Source: Aureimonas altamirensis (GTDB lineage: Bacteria > Pseudomonadota > Alphaproteobacteria > Rhizobiales > Rhizobiaceae). From it: DNA of 64,000 nt. The notes below the pieces were generated by a model. That model did no database searches. It was given only the letters and a program-made list of their open reading frames with translations, and was not told the origin of the DNA. Shown here one piece after another: positions 20,352 to 29,580 of this stretch. Position 1 is the stretch's first letter, and each line of letters begins with the position of its first letter. The stretch spans positions 124,001-188,000 of the forward strand of contig NZ_JAMQCO010000007.1 in the NCBI RefSeq assembly GCF_023702225.1, read 5' to 3'. The position numbers and the translations under genes were made by a program.

Positions 20352-20750
20352 ATGATCAACTTCGCTCCAAAACGTGGGCAAATCCTTATCTGCAACTTCG
20401 ACATGGCGACGGTCCCCCCAGAGATGCGAAAAGTGCGCAGAGTCGTCGTAGTATCTCCAAGATCATATAACTCCCCGCATTTCACCGCTTCAGGCAAATG
20501 CGTCGTGGTTCCTCTTACGGCGTCTGAACCACGCGAGCCCCGAGCGTCCCACGTGTCTTTCAACGAGGAAACGTATCTCAGTCTCAAGGTGCGGACTTGG
20601 GCAATCTGCGAAATGTTGGCGCATGTTTCGCACAGACGCTTGGATCGTGTGCGGGTTAGCGGTCAGTACCTCAGTGAGGGAATGACGGACGCCGACATTC
20701 TACGTGTCGAGACCGGCCTGCGGCACGCGCTCGGATTTTCGGAAGATTGA
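20352..20750 (+). CDS. Orphan PemK/MazF-like type II toxin
   Basis: A 132-aa protein related to the PemK/MazF ribonuclease fold: N-terminal PKRGQILICNFD, then RKVRRVVVVSPRSYN, VVVPLTAS, and a helix after CEMLAHVSHRRLDRV. The MazF-type core is recognisable but extended. No antitoxin gene sits directly upstream: the 48 bases before it are AT-rich and non-coding, and the gene before is an HNH protein. Base composition is visibly less GC-rich than neighbours (AAATCCTTATCT, AGATCATATAACT), suggesting horizontal acquisition. It may be inactive, act as a solitary toxin, or be controlled by an antitoxin elsewhere. Confidence 0.75.
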   Translation: MINFAPKRGQILICNFDMATVPPEMRKVRRVVVVSPRSYNSPHFTASGKCVVVPLTASEPREPRASHVSFNEETYLSLKVRTWAICEMLAHVSHRRLDRVRVSGQYLSEGMTDADILRVETGLRHALGFSED

Positions 20751-20801
20751 TATCCTATTCGCGTTACGCTAAATTGGCAGCACATCCCGAAAGGGACTTG
20801 C

Positions 20802-20849
20802 AGGCCTCGCACCCTCGGCTCGTTCAGGGCTTCATGGGTTGCGAGGCCT
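20802..20849. terminator. Inverted repeat between the toxin-like gene and phoB
   Basis: AGGCCTCGCA (20802-20811) pairs perfectly with TGCGAGGCCT (20840-20849) across a 28-base loop, in the gap between two convergent genes. Inside the loop CCC/GGG can extend the stem. No T-tract is visible on either strand, so a bidirectional terminator is only a reasonable guess. Confidence 0.4.
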
Positions 20850-20860
20850 AAATTTTCAGT

Positions 20861-21577
20861 TCAGCGCGCAGCGACCTGGCGGACGGATGCGAAGGTTTCG
20901 TCCAGCGCGTAGCCGGCGCCGCGGACGGTGCGGATCGGGTCGCGCTGGCGGCCACGGTTGATCGCCTTGCGCAAGCGGCCGACATGGACGTCCACCGTAC
21001 GCTCGTCGACATAGATGTCGCGGCCCCAGACACCGTCCAGCAACTGCTCGCGAGAGAAGACGCGACCGGGAGCCTGCAGCAGGAATTCCAGGAGCTTGAA
21101 CTCGGTCGGCCCCAGCTTTACCTCGCGGCCGGCGCGGCGCACGCGATGCGTCTCGCGGTCGAGGTCGATGTCGCCGGCCGTCAACTGGGAGGAGATGCGC
21201 TCGGGCTTCACCCGCCGCAGAAGCCCCTTCACGCGGGCCATCAGCTCCGGGGTGGAGAACGGCTTGACCACATAATCGTCGGCGCCCACGGAAAGCCCGC
21301 GCACACGCTCGCTCTCTTCGCCGCGCGCGGTGAGAAGAATGATCGGCATACGCTCCGTTTCCGGCCGCAGACGCAGGCGGCGGCACAGCTCGACCCCGGA
21401 AAGGCCCGGCAGCATCCAATCCAGGATCAGGAGATCCGGAACCTCTTCCTTGAGGCGAAGATCGGCCTCGTCGCCGCGCATGATCGTGTCGACGGTGAAG
21501 CCCTCGGCCTCGAGGTTGTAGCGCAGGAGGACGCTGAGGGCCTCCTCATCCTCGACAACAGTAACCCTGGCGTTCAT
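20861..21577 (-). CDS. phoB: Phosphate regulon response regulator PhoB
   Basis: OmpR-family response regulator activating the Pho regulon, 238 aa. The receiver domain (~1-120) has acidic pair ED at 9-10 and phosphoacceptor Asp53 in LLILDWMLPG. The C-terminal winged helix (~135-225) contains GPTEFKLLEFLLQAPGRVFSREQLLDGVWG and RTVDVHVGRLRKAI, diagnostic of PhoB. It is the last gene of the pst cluster, 10 bases after phoU, with phoR upstream of the same cluster. Confidence 0.96.
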   Translation of the reverse strand: MNARVTVVEDEEALSVLLRYNLEAEGFTVDTIMRGDEADLRLKEEVPDLLILDWMLPGLSGVELCRRLRLRPETERMPIILLTARGEESERVRGLSVGADDYVVKPFSTPELMARVKGLLRRVKPERISSQLTAGDIDLDRETHRVRRAGREVKLGPTEFKLLEFLLQAPGRVFSREQLLDGVWGRDIYVDERTVDVHVGRLRKAINRGRQRDPIRTVRGAGYALDETFASVRQVAAR

Positions 21578-21587
21578 CCCGATGCCC

Positions 21588-22313
21588 TCACTTGCCCGTA
21601 TCGACGTTCACCGGCAGCACCATGGAAGGGGTGCGGTCGCCCTTGGGACGCTCGTCCTCGATCTGCTGGCCCGTCTTGATGTAGTAGATCGTCTCGGCGA
21701 TGTTCGTCGCATGATCGCCGATGCGCTCGATGTTCTTGGCGCTGAACAGGAGATGGGTGCAGGCCGAGATGTTGCGCGGATCCTCCATCATGTAGGTCAG
21801 GAGCTCGCGGAAGATCGACGTGTACATTGCGTCGATATCCTCGTCGCGGGCACGCACCGCCTCGGCCCGGTCGGTATCGCGCGTCGCATAGGAATCCAGC
21901 ACGTCCTTCAACTGGTCGAGGGCCAGTTCGGCCATATGCTCGATCCCGCGCGTCAGCTGGACCGGCTGCCCGAACTCGTGGACCGCGATGACGCGCTTGG
22001 CGATGTTCTTGCCGAGGTCGCCGATGCGCTCCAGGTCGGAGGCGATGCGGATGGAGCCGACGATCTCGCGCAGGTCCTGCGCCATCGGCTGGCGCTTGGC
22101 GATCGTCAGGATGGCGCGCTCTTCCAGCTCGCGCTGGGCTGCGTCCAGGAGAACGTCGTCCGCCACCACCGACTGGGCAAGCGAGAAGTCGCTCCGCGTC
22201 AGGGCGCGCACCGATTGCTCCACCATGCGCTCGGCCTGGCCGCCCATCTCGGAGATGCGGCGCATGATGTATTTCAGCTCTTCGTCGTAAGAGCGTACGA
22301 TGTGATCTTCCAT
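21588..22313 (-). CDS. phoU: Phosphate signalling protein PhoU
   Basis: PhoU, 241 aa, two copies of a three-helix bundle (~15-105 and ~118-210). The repeated metal-binding helix motifs are visible as RIASDLERIGDLGKNIAKR and KNIERIGDHATNIAE. It links the phosphate import state of PstSCAB to PhoR and restrains kinase signalling when phosphate is sufficient. It is 16 bases downstream of pstB. Confidence 0.96.
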   Translation of the reverse strand: MEDHIVRSYDEELKYIMRRISEMGGQAERMVEQSVRALTRSDFSLAQSVVADDVLLDAAQRELEERAILTIAKRQPMAQDLREIVGSIRIASDLERIGDLGKNIAKRVIAVHEFGQPVQLTRGIEHMAELALDQLKDVLDSYATRDTDRAEAVRARDEDIDAMYTSIFRELLTYMMEDPRNISACTHLLFSAKNIERIGDHATNIAETIYYIKTGQQIEDERPKGDRTPSMVLPVNVDTGK

Positions 22314-22329
22314 GTTTCCCCTCCCCCGG

Positions 22330-23139
22330 TCAGCCGAAGCGGCCGGTGATGTAATCCTGCGTGCGCTTGTCGTCCGGGTTGGAGAACATCTTCTCCGTCG
22401 GTCCGACCTCCACGATCCGCCCGAGGTGGAACATGGCCGTGCTTTGCGACACGCGCGCCGCCTGCTGCATGGAGTGCGTCACGATGACGATGGTGAAGTT
22501 CTGCTTCAACTCGTCGATCAGCTCTTCGACCGTCGCGGTCGCGATGGGATCGAGCGCCGAGCATGGCTCGTCCATCAGGATCACCTCCGGCGACACGGCG
22601 ATGGCTCGAGCGATGCAGAGGCGCTGCTGCTGGCCACCCGACAGTCCGGTGCCGGCGTCATGGAGGCGATCCTTCACCTCCTCGAACAAGCCGGCCTTCT
22701 TGAGGCTGGTGACGACGATTTCCTCGAGGTCGGTCTTGTTGCGAGCCAGGCCATGGATCTTGGGGCCATAGCCGACATTCTCGAAGATGGACTTCGGAAA
22801 GGGATTCGGCTTCTGGAACACCATGCCGACGCGGGCGCGCAGTTCCACCACGTCGAGGTCGCGGTCGTAAATATCGTCACCGTCGAGCGTGATCCGCCCT
22901 TCGACGCGGCAGCCTTCGATCGTGTCGTTCATGCGGTTGAGCGTCCGCAAAAAAGTGGACTTGCCGCAGCCGGACGGGCCGATCAGCGCCGTCACCTGCC
23001 GCTCCGCGACATTCAGGTCCACCTCGTACAGCGCCTGCTTGGCGCCGTAGAAGACGGAGACTTTCTCACCACGCATCTTGATGGGCATGTCGGGCTTTCC
23101 TGCTGGCCGGGCGGCCGTGATGTGAAGATGTTCCATCAT
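22330..23139 (-). CDS. pstB: Phosphate ABC transporter ATPase PstB
   Basis: ATPase of the high-affinity phosphate importer, 269 aa. Walker [10 protein letters not shown], the PstB-specific [14 protein letters not shown] that follows it, signature [14 protein letters not shown], Walker [17 protein letters not shown] and H-loop VTHSMQQA are present. Starts with two ATG codons; the first is used here. Eighteen bases separate it from pstA. Confidence 0.96.
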   Translation of the reverse strand: MMEHLHITAARPAGKPDMPIKMRGEKVSVFYGAKQALYEVDLNVAERQVTALIGPSGCGKSTFLRTLNRMNDTIEGCRVEGRITLDGDDIYDRDLDVVELRARVGMVFQKPNPFPKSIFENVGYGPKIHGLARNKTDLEEIVVTSLKKAGLFEEVKDRLHDAGTGLSGGQQQRLCIARAIAVSPEVILMDEPCSALDPIATATVEELIDELKQNFTIVIVTHSMQQAARVSQSTAMFHLGRIVEVGPTEKMFSNPDDKRTQDYITGRFG

Positions 23140-23157
23140 GATCTGCTCCTGCCGCTC

Positions 23158-24477
23158 CTACCAGCGACGTTCGAACCGGCGGCGCAGAAGCACCGCAGCG
23201 ATATTCATGAATGCAAGGAACGCAAGCAGCACGATGATCGCGCCGGATGTGCGCTCGACAAAGGCGCGGTCGGCCTCGTTGGCCCACATGAAGATCTGCA
23301 CCGGCAGCGCCGTCGCCGGGCTCATCGGACCGGAGGGAAAATCGGCGACGAAGGCGACCATGCCGATCAGCAGAAGCGGGGCCGTCTCTCCGAGCGCCTG
23401 GGCGAGCCCGATGATGGTGCCGGTGAGGATGCCGGGCGCGGCAAGCGGCAGAACATGCTGGAACACCATCTGGTTGCGCGAGGCGCCGAGACCCAGCGCA
23501 GCCGCGCGGATGGAGGGCGGCACGGCCTTCAACGCCGCGCGCGTGGCGATGATGATCGTCGGCAGCGTCATCAGCGTCAGCACGAGGCCGCCGACCAGGG
23601 ATGCCGAGCGCGGCAGGCCGAACCAGTTGATGAACACGGCGAGGCCGAGAAGACCGAAGACGATGGAGGGCACCGCCGCCAGATTGTTGATGTTCACCTC
23701 AATGAGGTCGGTCAGCTTGTTCTTCGGCGCGAACTCCTCGAGGTAGATCGCCGCGGCGACGCCGATGGGCAGCGACAACACCAGGACGATCAGCATCATG
23801 TAGAGCGAACCGAGGATGGCGACGCCGACGCCGGCCGTTTCCGCGCGGCTCGAGGCGCCGCTCGTGAAGAAGGCCGTGTTGAAGCGCTGCGCAAGATCGC
23901 CGGCCTGTTCCAGCTCGTCCATCCAGCGCAGCTGCATGTCGTTCAGCGGTCTGCGGCTTTCCTCCACGGAAAGGTTGAACTGGCCTTTCAGGGCGCTGTC
24001 CACCGTGGAGTTGGCGAAGATCCAGACGTCCTGCGTGGTGCCGATGATGGACGGATCCTGAAGCACCATCTGGCGGAGCTGCAGGCGTACGCCCTGCGAT
24101 ACCAGCCCTGCGGCGCGCTGCACCTCCTGCCGGTTCGACGGGTCGATTCCGAGGCGCTGCACGATGGCGTCCTGCGTCAGGCGCGGATAGTTGGCGCGCA
24201 TCAGGGCCGAAGCGTCCTGCCCGCCGGTGCCGTCGGGGTCGATGACCTCTTGCGAGAAGGTGATCGGCAGCCGGATCTCGGTTTGCCAGAAGGCGGTATA
24301 ACCCTGCGAGATGACCGTCCACAGCAACGTGCACAGGAAGATCAGGCCGATGGCGATGGCTGCGATGCCGTAGGCCTTGAAGCGGCGTTCGGCGGCGTAG
24401 CGACGCTTGATGCCGATGTCGCGGCGCGGCGGCGCCTTGCTGACGGCGCCGGCCTTGTCGATGGAAATGTCGGTCAT
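23158..24477 (-). CDS. pstA: Phosphate ABC transporter permease PstA
   Basis: Inner-membrane permease, 439 aa, longer than the ~300 aa of enteric PstA. A first helix (~38-60) is followed by a ~170-residue periplasmic insertion, then five helices carrying the family motif GVAAAIYLEEFAPKN and the EAA loop RAAALGLGASRNQMV. The long insertion is normal for alphaproteobacterial PstA. Its start overlaps the pstC stop by one base (TGATG). Confidence 0.94.
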   Translation of the reverse strand: MTDISIDKAGAVSKAPPRRDIGIKRRYAAERRFKAYGIAAIAIGLIFLCTLLWTVISQGYTAFWQTEIRLPITFSQEVIDPDGTGGQDASALMRANYPRLTQDAIVQRLGIDPSNRQEVQRAAGLVSQGVRLQLRQMVLQDPSIIGTTQDVWIFANSTVDSALKGQFNLSVEESRRPLNDMQLRWMDELEQAGDLAQRFNTAFFTSGASSRAETAGVGVAILGSLYMMLIVLVLSLPIGVAAAIYLEEFAPKNKLTDLIEVNINNLAAVPSIVFGLLGLAVFINWFGLPRSASLVGGLVLTLMTLPTIIIATRAALKAVPPSIRAAALGLGASRNQMVFQHVLPLAAPGILTGTIIGLAQALGETAPLLLIGMVAFVADFPSGPMSPATALPVQIFMWANEADRAFVERTSGAIIVLLAFLAFMNIAAVLLRRRFERRW

Positions 24478-25952
24478 CAGTCGTACTGCTCCCGGTATTT
24501 GCGCACGATGTAGAGGGCGACGACGTTGAGGATCAGCGTCATGACGAACAGCGTGATGCCCAAGGCAAAGGCGACGAGGCTCTGCGGCGAGGTGAAGTCG
24601 AGATCGCCCGTCAGCTGGCTGACGATCTTGATCGTCACCGTCGTCATGGCCTCGAACGGGTTGATGGTGATGTTGGCAGCGATGCCCGCCGCCAGAACCA
24701 CGATCATGGTTTCGCCGATGGCGCGCGAGGCGGTCAGCAGCAACGCCGATACGATGCCCGGCAGCGCCGCCGGCAGGACCACGCGCTTGACCGTCTCGGA
24801 GCGCGTCGCTCCGAGCCCGAGCGAGCCGTCGCGCAGCGAACGTGGAACGGCGGTGATGATGTCGTCGGACAGGGACGACACGAAGGGGATCAGCATGATG
24901 CCCATCACCAGGCCCGCCGTCAGCACGCTCTGCGCCTGGATGAAGGCTGTGTAATCACCGGTCGCGAGCCCGGAAAGCTGTGCCGACAGGTCGCGCAGGA
25001 AGGGGCCGACGGTGATCAGCGCGAAGAAGCCGTAGACGATGGTGGGAATGCCGGCCAGCACTTCCAGCAGCGGCTTGACGAAGGCGCGAACGGGGTTGCT
25101 GGCATATTCGGCCATGTAGATGGCCGCGAACAGGCCCACCGGCACCGCGAACAGCATGGCCACGAAGCCGATGTAGAGCGTGCCGAGCAACAGCGGGATC
25201 AGGCCGAACTGCCCCTGCACGCTGGAGCCTGCGGCGGCGAAACGCGGCTCCCACACGGTCCCGAAGAAAAAGTCGGCCGGGGGAATGCGCGAGAAGAAAT
25301 CGAGAGATTCGAACAGCATCGAGAACACGATGCCGACCGTCGTCAGGATGGCGATGGACGAGGCGAGGATAAGAAAGCCCCTCACGACGCCCTCGACCGC
25401 ATTGCGCGCTTTCAGGCGCCGCTGGATGCGGGAGAGCGCGAAGACGAGGCCAGCCGCCGCGACGGCCAGAACCGCGATGCTCATGCCGAGCCGGCTGTAA
25501 TCCTCGGATGCGATCTGCCGCAGCGCCAGCGGAACCATGAAATCCTGCGTCTCGGCAGCCAGCGGAATGCCGCGACGCTGCAGGAGAGGCCGCAATTCGT
25601 CGACGGTCGCGTTTTCGAGGTTCTGCTTTTCGTCGTCGGGCAGCGCGCGGATGCCCGCGGCAAGCGACCCGACCATGTTCGCCGCCAGATGCGGCGGCAA
25701 GCTGGTCTCGACCTCGGCGAGGCGGCCGGAGATGTCGTTGGCCGTCAGCACAGGCGCGAAGGCGACCCACGCGGCCAGCAGCGCGATTGCCGGAACGGCC
25801 ACGAAACTGAAGACGTAGGAGCCATGATAGACGGGGCGCGAATGAAGCTTGACGCCCCCCTCGCCCGAAAGGCGCATGGCGCGGGCCCGGCCCATGAAAA
25901 ATCCCGCCAATGCAATCAGCAGGACGGTTGCAACGATCGAAAGTGTGGACAT
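24477..25952 (-). CDS. pstC: Phosphate ABC transporter permease PstC
   Basis: Inner-membrane permease, 491 aa. Two N-terminal helices flank a large periplasmic segment, as in alphaproteobacterial PstC. The permease core has GLFAAIYMAEYASNPVRAF and the EAA loop RDGSLGLGATRSETV. I chose ATG 25952 (MSTLSIVATVLLIALAG), which begins at the first helix; an ATG at 26009 adds a proline-rich leader with little support. It follows pstS by 98 bases. Confidence 0.93.
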   Translation of the reverse strand: MSTLSIVATVLLIALAGFFMGRARAMRLSGEGGVKLHSRPVYHGSYVFSFVAVPAIALLAAWVAFAPVLTANDISGRLAEVETSLPPHLAANMVGSLAAGIRALPDDEKQNLENATVDELRPLLQRRGIPLAAETQDFMVPLALRQIASEDYSRLGMSIAVLAVAAAGLVFALSRIQRRLKARNAVEGVVRGFLILASSIAILTTVGIVFSMLFESLDFFSRIPPADFFFGTVWEPRFAAAGSSVQGQFGLIPLLLGTLYIGFVAMLFAVPVGLFAAIYMAEYASNPVRAFVKPLLEVLAGIPTIVYGFFALITVGPFLRDLSAQLSGLATGDYTAFIQAQSVLTAGLVMGIMLIPFVSSLSDDIITAVPRSLRDGSLGLGATRSETVKRVVLPAALPGIVSALLLTASRAIGETMIVVLAAGIAANITINPFEAMTTVTIKIVSQLTGDLDFTSPQSLVAFALGITLFVMTLILNVVALYIVRKYREQYD

Positions 25953-26050
25953 CGTTTCACGCTCGTCGAAGGCCGGGGGAGCGCGCGGGCGGATTTGCGC
26001 CGCGGGCATGCGAAGACCGGGCGCCGAAGCGCCCGGCCGCTATGGCTGCA

Positions 26051-27097
26051 TCAGCCTTCGATGGTGGTGCCGGCCGTGAACTTTTCGCGGACCGCCTCAC
26101 GCTCGGCGTCCGGCGCCGGGACGAGGCCGTACTGCGCCAGCGGACCGTCCGGGCCGACCATCTGGTCGTCGAGGAAAAATTCGACGAATTCCTGCAGGCC
26201 GGGGACGACACCCACATGCGCCTTCTTGACGTAGAAGAACAGCGGGCGCGAAACCGGGTACTCGCCGGCCGAGATCGTCTCGACGCTCGGCGTCACGCCG
26301 CTGATCGTCGCAACCTTCAGGCGGTCCTGGTTCTGCTCGTAGAAGGCGAGGCCGAATACGCCGACGCTCTGCGGGTTGGCGTCGATGCGCGACAGGGTCT
26401 CGGTGTAGTCGCCGGAGATGTCGGTGGTGATGTTGCCGCCGCGAACCGAGATGCACTGGTCGTGCGCGGCCTTCTTGTCCATGCCGGAAGCCGTGAACGC
26501 CTCGAGAGCGCCGGAAGCCTCGCAACCTGCGGCCAGCAGCTTTTCGTCGAAGACTTCACGCGTACCGTGGTTTTCGGCCGGGATGAAGGCCGAGATCGGC
26601 TGGGCCGGCAGCGAGGCGTCGACGTCGGCCCAGGTGGCGGCGGTGTTGTCGACGACCTGGCCGTCCTTGACCACCTTCGCGGCCAGCGCCTTGAAGACCA
26701 GTTCCGGGGTCAGGGCGAAATCGGGGCCCGATGCGGCCGAGGCGAAGACGATGCCGTCATAGCCGAACTGCACTTCCTGTATGTCGGTCACGCCGGCATC
26801 CTGGCAGGCCTTGCGCTCGCTGTCGCTGATGGGGCGCGAGGCATTGGCGATATCGACCGTCTGAGAGCCGACGCCCTGGCAGAACTGGCGGAAGCCGCCG
26901 GACGTGCCGCCCGATTCGACGATGGGGGTCGGAAAGTCGGGATACACCTCGCCGAAGTTTTCGGCGACGATCTGCGCATAGGGCAGCACGGTAGAGGAGC
27001 CGGCGATCTGGATCTGTTCGACCGACTGGGCATGCGCCCCGGCGGACATGAAGAAAGCGGCGCCGAGCGCGAGGCTCGCTAGGGTCTTGGTCGTCAC
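26051..27097 (-). CDS. pstS: Phosphate-binding protein PstS
   Basis: Periplasmic phosphate-binding protein, 348 aa. Signal peptide from the GTG start (VTTKTLASLALGAAFFMSAGAHA) cleaved before QSVEQIQIAG. Phosphate-site motifs include GSSTVLPYAQIVAENF and ESGGTSGGFRQFCQG. GTG 27097 has GAAGGAG eight bases upstream; an ATG at 27148 in the leader is less likely. First gene of pstSCAB-phoU-phoB, 108 bases below the Pho box. Confidence 0.94.
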   Translation of the reverse strand: MTTKTLASLALGAAFFMSAGAHAQSVEQIQIAGSSTVLPYAQIVAENFGEVYPDFPTPIVESGGTSGGFRQFCQGVGSQTVDIANASRPISDSERKACQDAGVTDIQEVQFGYDGIVFASAASGPDFALTPELVFKALAAKVVKDGQVVDNTAATWADVDASLPAQPISAFIPAENHGTREVFDEKLLAAGCEASGALEAFTASGMDKKAAHDQCISVRGGNITTDISGDYTETLSRIDANPQSVGVFGLAFYEQNQDRLKVATISGVTPSVETISAGEYPVSRPLFFYVKKAHVGVVPGLQEFVEFFLDDQMVGPDGPLAQYGLVPAPDAEREAVREKFTAGTTIEG

Positions 27098-27204
27098 GGG
27101 TTCTACTCCTTCGGGAGTTGTCTTTGGAATTTGCCTCGACCCGCGCAACGCTGTCGCGCCGCCGTCTTCGGGTCGGCTAACCCTCTACCGGTTTGCCTTG
27201 AACC

Positions 27205-27237
27205 ATATATGACGGTCTGGTTTCCGATTTATGACAG
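27205..27237 (-). promoter_or_regulatory. Pho box upstream of pstS
   Basis: On the minus strand, CTGTCAT-AAAT begins at 27237 and CCGTCAT-ATAT begins at 27215, exactly 22 bases later; the repeat between them (CGGAAAC) is degenerate. This is the PhoB-binding layout of seven-base CTGTCAT repeats on an 11-base period. It sits between the phoR stop and the pstS start, so it should drive the pst-phoU-phoB transcript. Confidence 0.8.
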
Positions 27238-27269
27238 CGCAAAATATTGAAAAATATAAGATTATTCCA

Positions 27270-28424
27270 CTAAGGGCGATTCTTTGTCATGGTCGGGAAG
27301 CGCATTGCGAAGGTGGAGCCCTCGCCCGGCCGCGACTGAATGAGGAGTCGCGTGTTGTGGCGCTGCAGGATATTGCGCACGATGGACAGGCCGAGGCCCG
27401 TGCCGTCCGCCTTGGCGGCCTTGCCCTCTTCGACGCGGTAGAAGCGTTCCGTCAGGCGCGGAACGTGCTCGGCAGGAATGCCTCGCCCGAAATCCTGCAC
27501 GAAGGCTTCGACTGTCGATTGCATCTTCGGCGCCGGACGTATCCCCATTATGACACGTTCGCCGCCGCCGGCATATTTGATCGCGTTTTCGACGAGGTTC
27601 GAGAAGACCCGCGAAAGCTCGTCATGGCTGCCGTTGACCTCGACGGCGGTGTCGGGCACCTCGAGTTCGAGGCGCAGGCCAGCCGCGCCGGCGCGGGCCT
27701 CGAGCGCATCCCGGACCTCCTCCAGCATCCGGCAAAGGTCGACGCGCTCACCCGGGCCGAGCGCCGGGCGCGTCTCGATTCGCGACAGGGACAGAAGGTC
27801 GTCGATGAGCCTGGACATGCGGCCCGCCTGTTCGCGCATGATGGCCAGGAATTTCTCGCGCGCACCGGTATCGTTGCGCGCCGGCCCCTGAAGCGTCTCG
27901 ATGAAGCCGATCAGCGAAGCCAGCGGCGTCCGCAATTCATGACTTGCATTGGCCACGAAATCGGTGCGCATCCGCTCGATCTGCCGCTCGGCGGTGCGGT
28001 CCTGCATGGTGAACAGCAAAAGCTCCGGCGCGTCGTCCGGCGCCTCGCGGATGCCCACGATCTCCACCCCGAAGGAGCGCACGCGCGGCGCCCTCTCGGC
28101 CAGTTCCACCTGCCTCGGCGTACCCGTTTCAAGCACGGCCTGTGCGGCTGACAGAAGCTCCGGCGCCCGGAACCGTATCGACAAGGGGTCGCCGACAGAC
28201 ATCGCACCGAACGTCGCCTGGCTCGTCGAATTGCAGAATCGGATGACGAGCGCCTTGTCCACCAGCAAAGCCGGCTCCTGCATGGCCTCCAGAACGGCTT
28301 TCATTCCGGCGTCGGGCCAGTGGGGCTGCATGCGCGGCCCGCCGACGCCGCCGGGCCTTTCCGCGCCGAGGCGCGAGGCCAGGCGGGATGCGGCGCGGGA
28401 CAGGAAGGATCGGTCGTCCGCCAT
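27270..28424 (-). CDS. phoR: Phosphate regulon sensor kinase PhoR, without membrane segment
   Basis: Histidine kinase, 384 aa. A PAS-like domain (~40-145) precedes the HisKA helix with His162 in FVANASHELRTPLASL, then HATPase motifs NLVENAIKYA, DFGRGIPAEHVPRLTERFYRV and GTGLGLSIVRNIL; these are PhoR-type. No hydrophobic segment long enough to span the membrane is seen in the N-terminal 160 residues, whereas PhoR proteins usually have one or two. The preceding gene encodes a single-pass membrane protein and ends, in the same frame, 12 bases before this ATG. The next feature downstream is the Pho box. Confidence 0.88.
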   Translation of the reverse strand: MADDRSFLSRAASRLASRLGAERPGGVGGPRMQPHWPDAGMKAVLEAMQEPALLVDKALVIRFCNSTSQATFGAMSVGDPLSIRFRAPELLSAAQAVLETGTPRQVELAERAPRVRSFGVEIVGIREAPDDAPELLLFTMQDRTAERQIERMRTDFVANASHELRTPLASLIGFIETLQGPARNDTGAREKFLAIMREQAGRMSRLIDDLLSLSRIETRPALGPGERVDLCRMLEEVRDALEARAGAAGLRLELEVPDTAVEVNGSHDELSRVFSNLVENAIKYAGGGERVIMGIRPAPKMQSTVEAFVQDFGRGIPAEHVPRLTERFYRVEEGKAAKADGTGLGLSIVRNILQRHNTRLLIQSRPGEGSTFAMRFPTMTKNRP

Positions 28425-28436
28425 GGCAAGCCGGCC

Positions 28437-29384
28437 TTATCCGATGACGCGCATCCGCACGGCGAAGAGATCGAGGTCGGAGCCCTCGCCGCCGACGCCG
28501 GGGGCGATGGCCAGTGTGGCCGGGCTGGCGGCGTCGCCCGGCACGGCGATGTCGAAGACGAAGGCCTCTTCCTGCATGCTCGTCACGAATCGCTGCCGGT
28601 CGCAGATGCTGTTGCTGGCGAAGAGGCATCGCACGCTGAATTCCCGCGCGCGGGAATCGGGCGAGCCGGCCGTCAGCTCCACCCGCACCGTGGATCCGGC
28701 GATCTCGCCGACGAGCCCCGGCCCGACGGCCAGCATCACTTCGCTGGTCTGGCCGCTGGGAGATTGCATGCGCACCGCCTCGCGCCCATTGGCGGTGATC
28801 GCCTCGACGCGGCCGCCCTCCGGCGTCGACAGCGTCTCGATATTGCCGCCGGAAAAGACGTTGATCCACGAGATGTCGGTCGGCGAAGCCGCTTCGCCGG
28901 TCAGAGCCGCGTTGCTGCCGTCGCCCGCCGGAACGGCATCGCCCGTCTGGAAGATCGTGCTCAGGACGTAAAGTGCGATGACGAGGAAAAGCGCGACGCC
29001 GATGCCGATCAGGGTCGGCGTGGACACGAGGCCCCGGCGGGGAGGAGGCCGGTCGATGCCGGGCTCGTAGTCCGCATGCGGCTCCGGCGACCGATAGCCG
29101 GCGCGCTCGTCGTCGAAGACGTCGTCATCGCCTGCATGCGGGGGCGCCGCATCATGATCATGCCCGGCCGGCAGTGCACCGGCCTCGAAATCGTCTTCGA
29201 TCCGCGAGATCGCGTCCGCCAGCGCATGGCGGCGTCGATGTGCCTCGTCCGCCGGCACGGCCTTCTCGGCAAGCATCTTCTCGAGGGCGCGCTCGGATGC
29301 CTGATAGATTGAAAGCCTGAATTCGGGGTCGGCTGCATCACCGCCGTTCAGCGCGCGCCGCAGGCTTTCTTCCAATGCACTCAT
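28437..29384 (-). CDS. Single-pass membrane protein of unknown function, upstream of phoR
   Basis: I do not recognise this 315-aa protein by family. Residues 1-118 are cytoplasmic-looking, with a helical start and an Asp/His/Pro-rich linker (GHDHDAAPPHAGDDD). One membrane segment spans ~122-146 (TPTLIGIGVALFLVIALYVL). The remaining ~165 residues look periplasmic and beta-rich, with two Cys (RCLFASNSICDR) that could form a disulfide. ATG 29384 follows GGAGGT. It lies 12 bases ahead of phoR and in the same frame, so it is probably cotranscribed; a sensory or partner role for the membrane-less PhoR is possible but unproven. Confidence 0.75.
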   Translation of the reverse strand: MSALEESLRRALNGGDAADPEFRLSIYQASERALEKMLAEKAVPADEAHRRRHALADAISRIEDDFEAGALPAGHDHDAAPPHAGDDDVFDDERAGYRSPEPHADYEPGIDRPPPRRGLVSTPTLIGIGVALFLVIALYVLSTIFQTGDAVPAGDGSNAALTGEAASPTDISWINVFSGGNIETLSTPEGGRVEAITANGREAVRMQSPSGQTSEVMLAVGPGLVGEIAGSTVRVELTAGSPDSRAREFSVRCLFASNSICDRQRFVTSMQEEAFVFDIAVPGDAASPATLAIAPGVGGEGSDLDLFAVRMRVIG

Positions 29385-29580
29385 TACACCTCCGCTCGGG
29401 CTTGCGGCCCTGTGCATCATGCACCACCGGCATGACACGAACCTTGTGTCTCATAGGCGGCACCGGCTTGCCAAGTCGGAACTGCCCAGGATGCAGAAGC
29501 TTTATAGGGTGCAACGCACCGCATCCAGGCGCGGCCATCCCGCCGCCCCATCCCCCATCCGATCCGCAGGGCACCGCATC

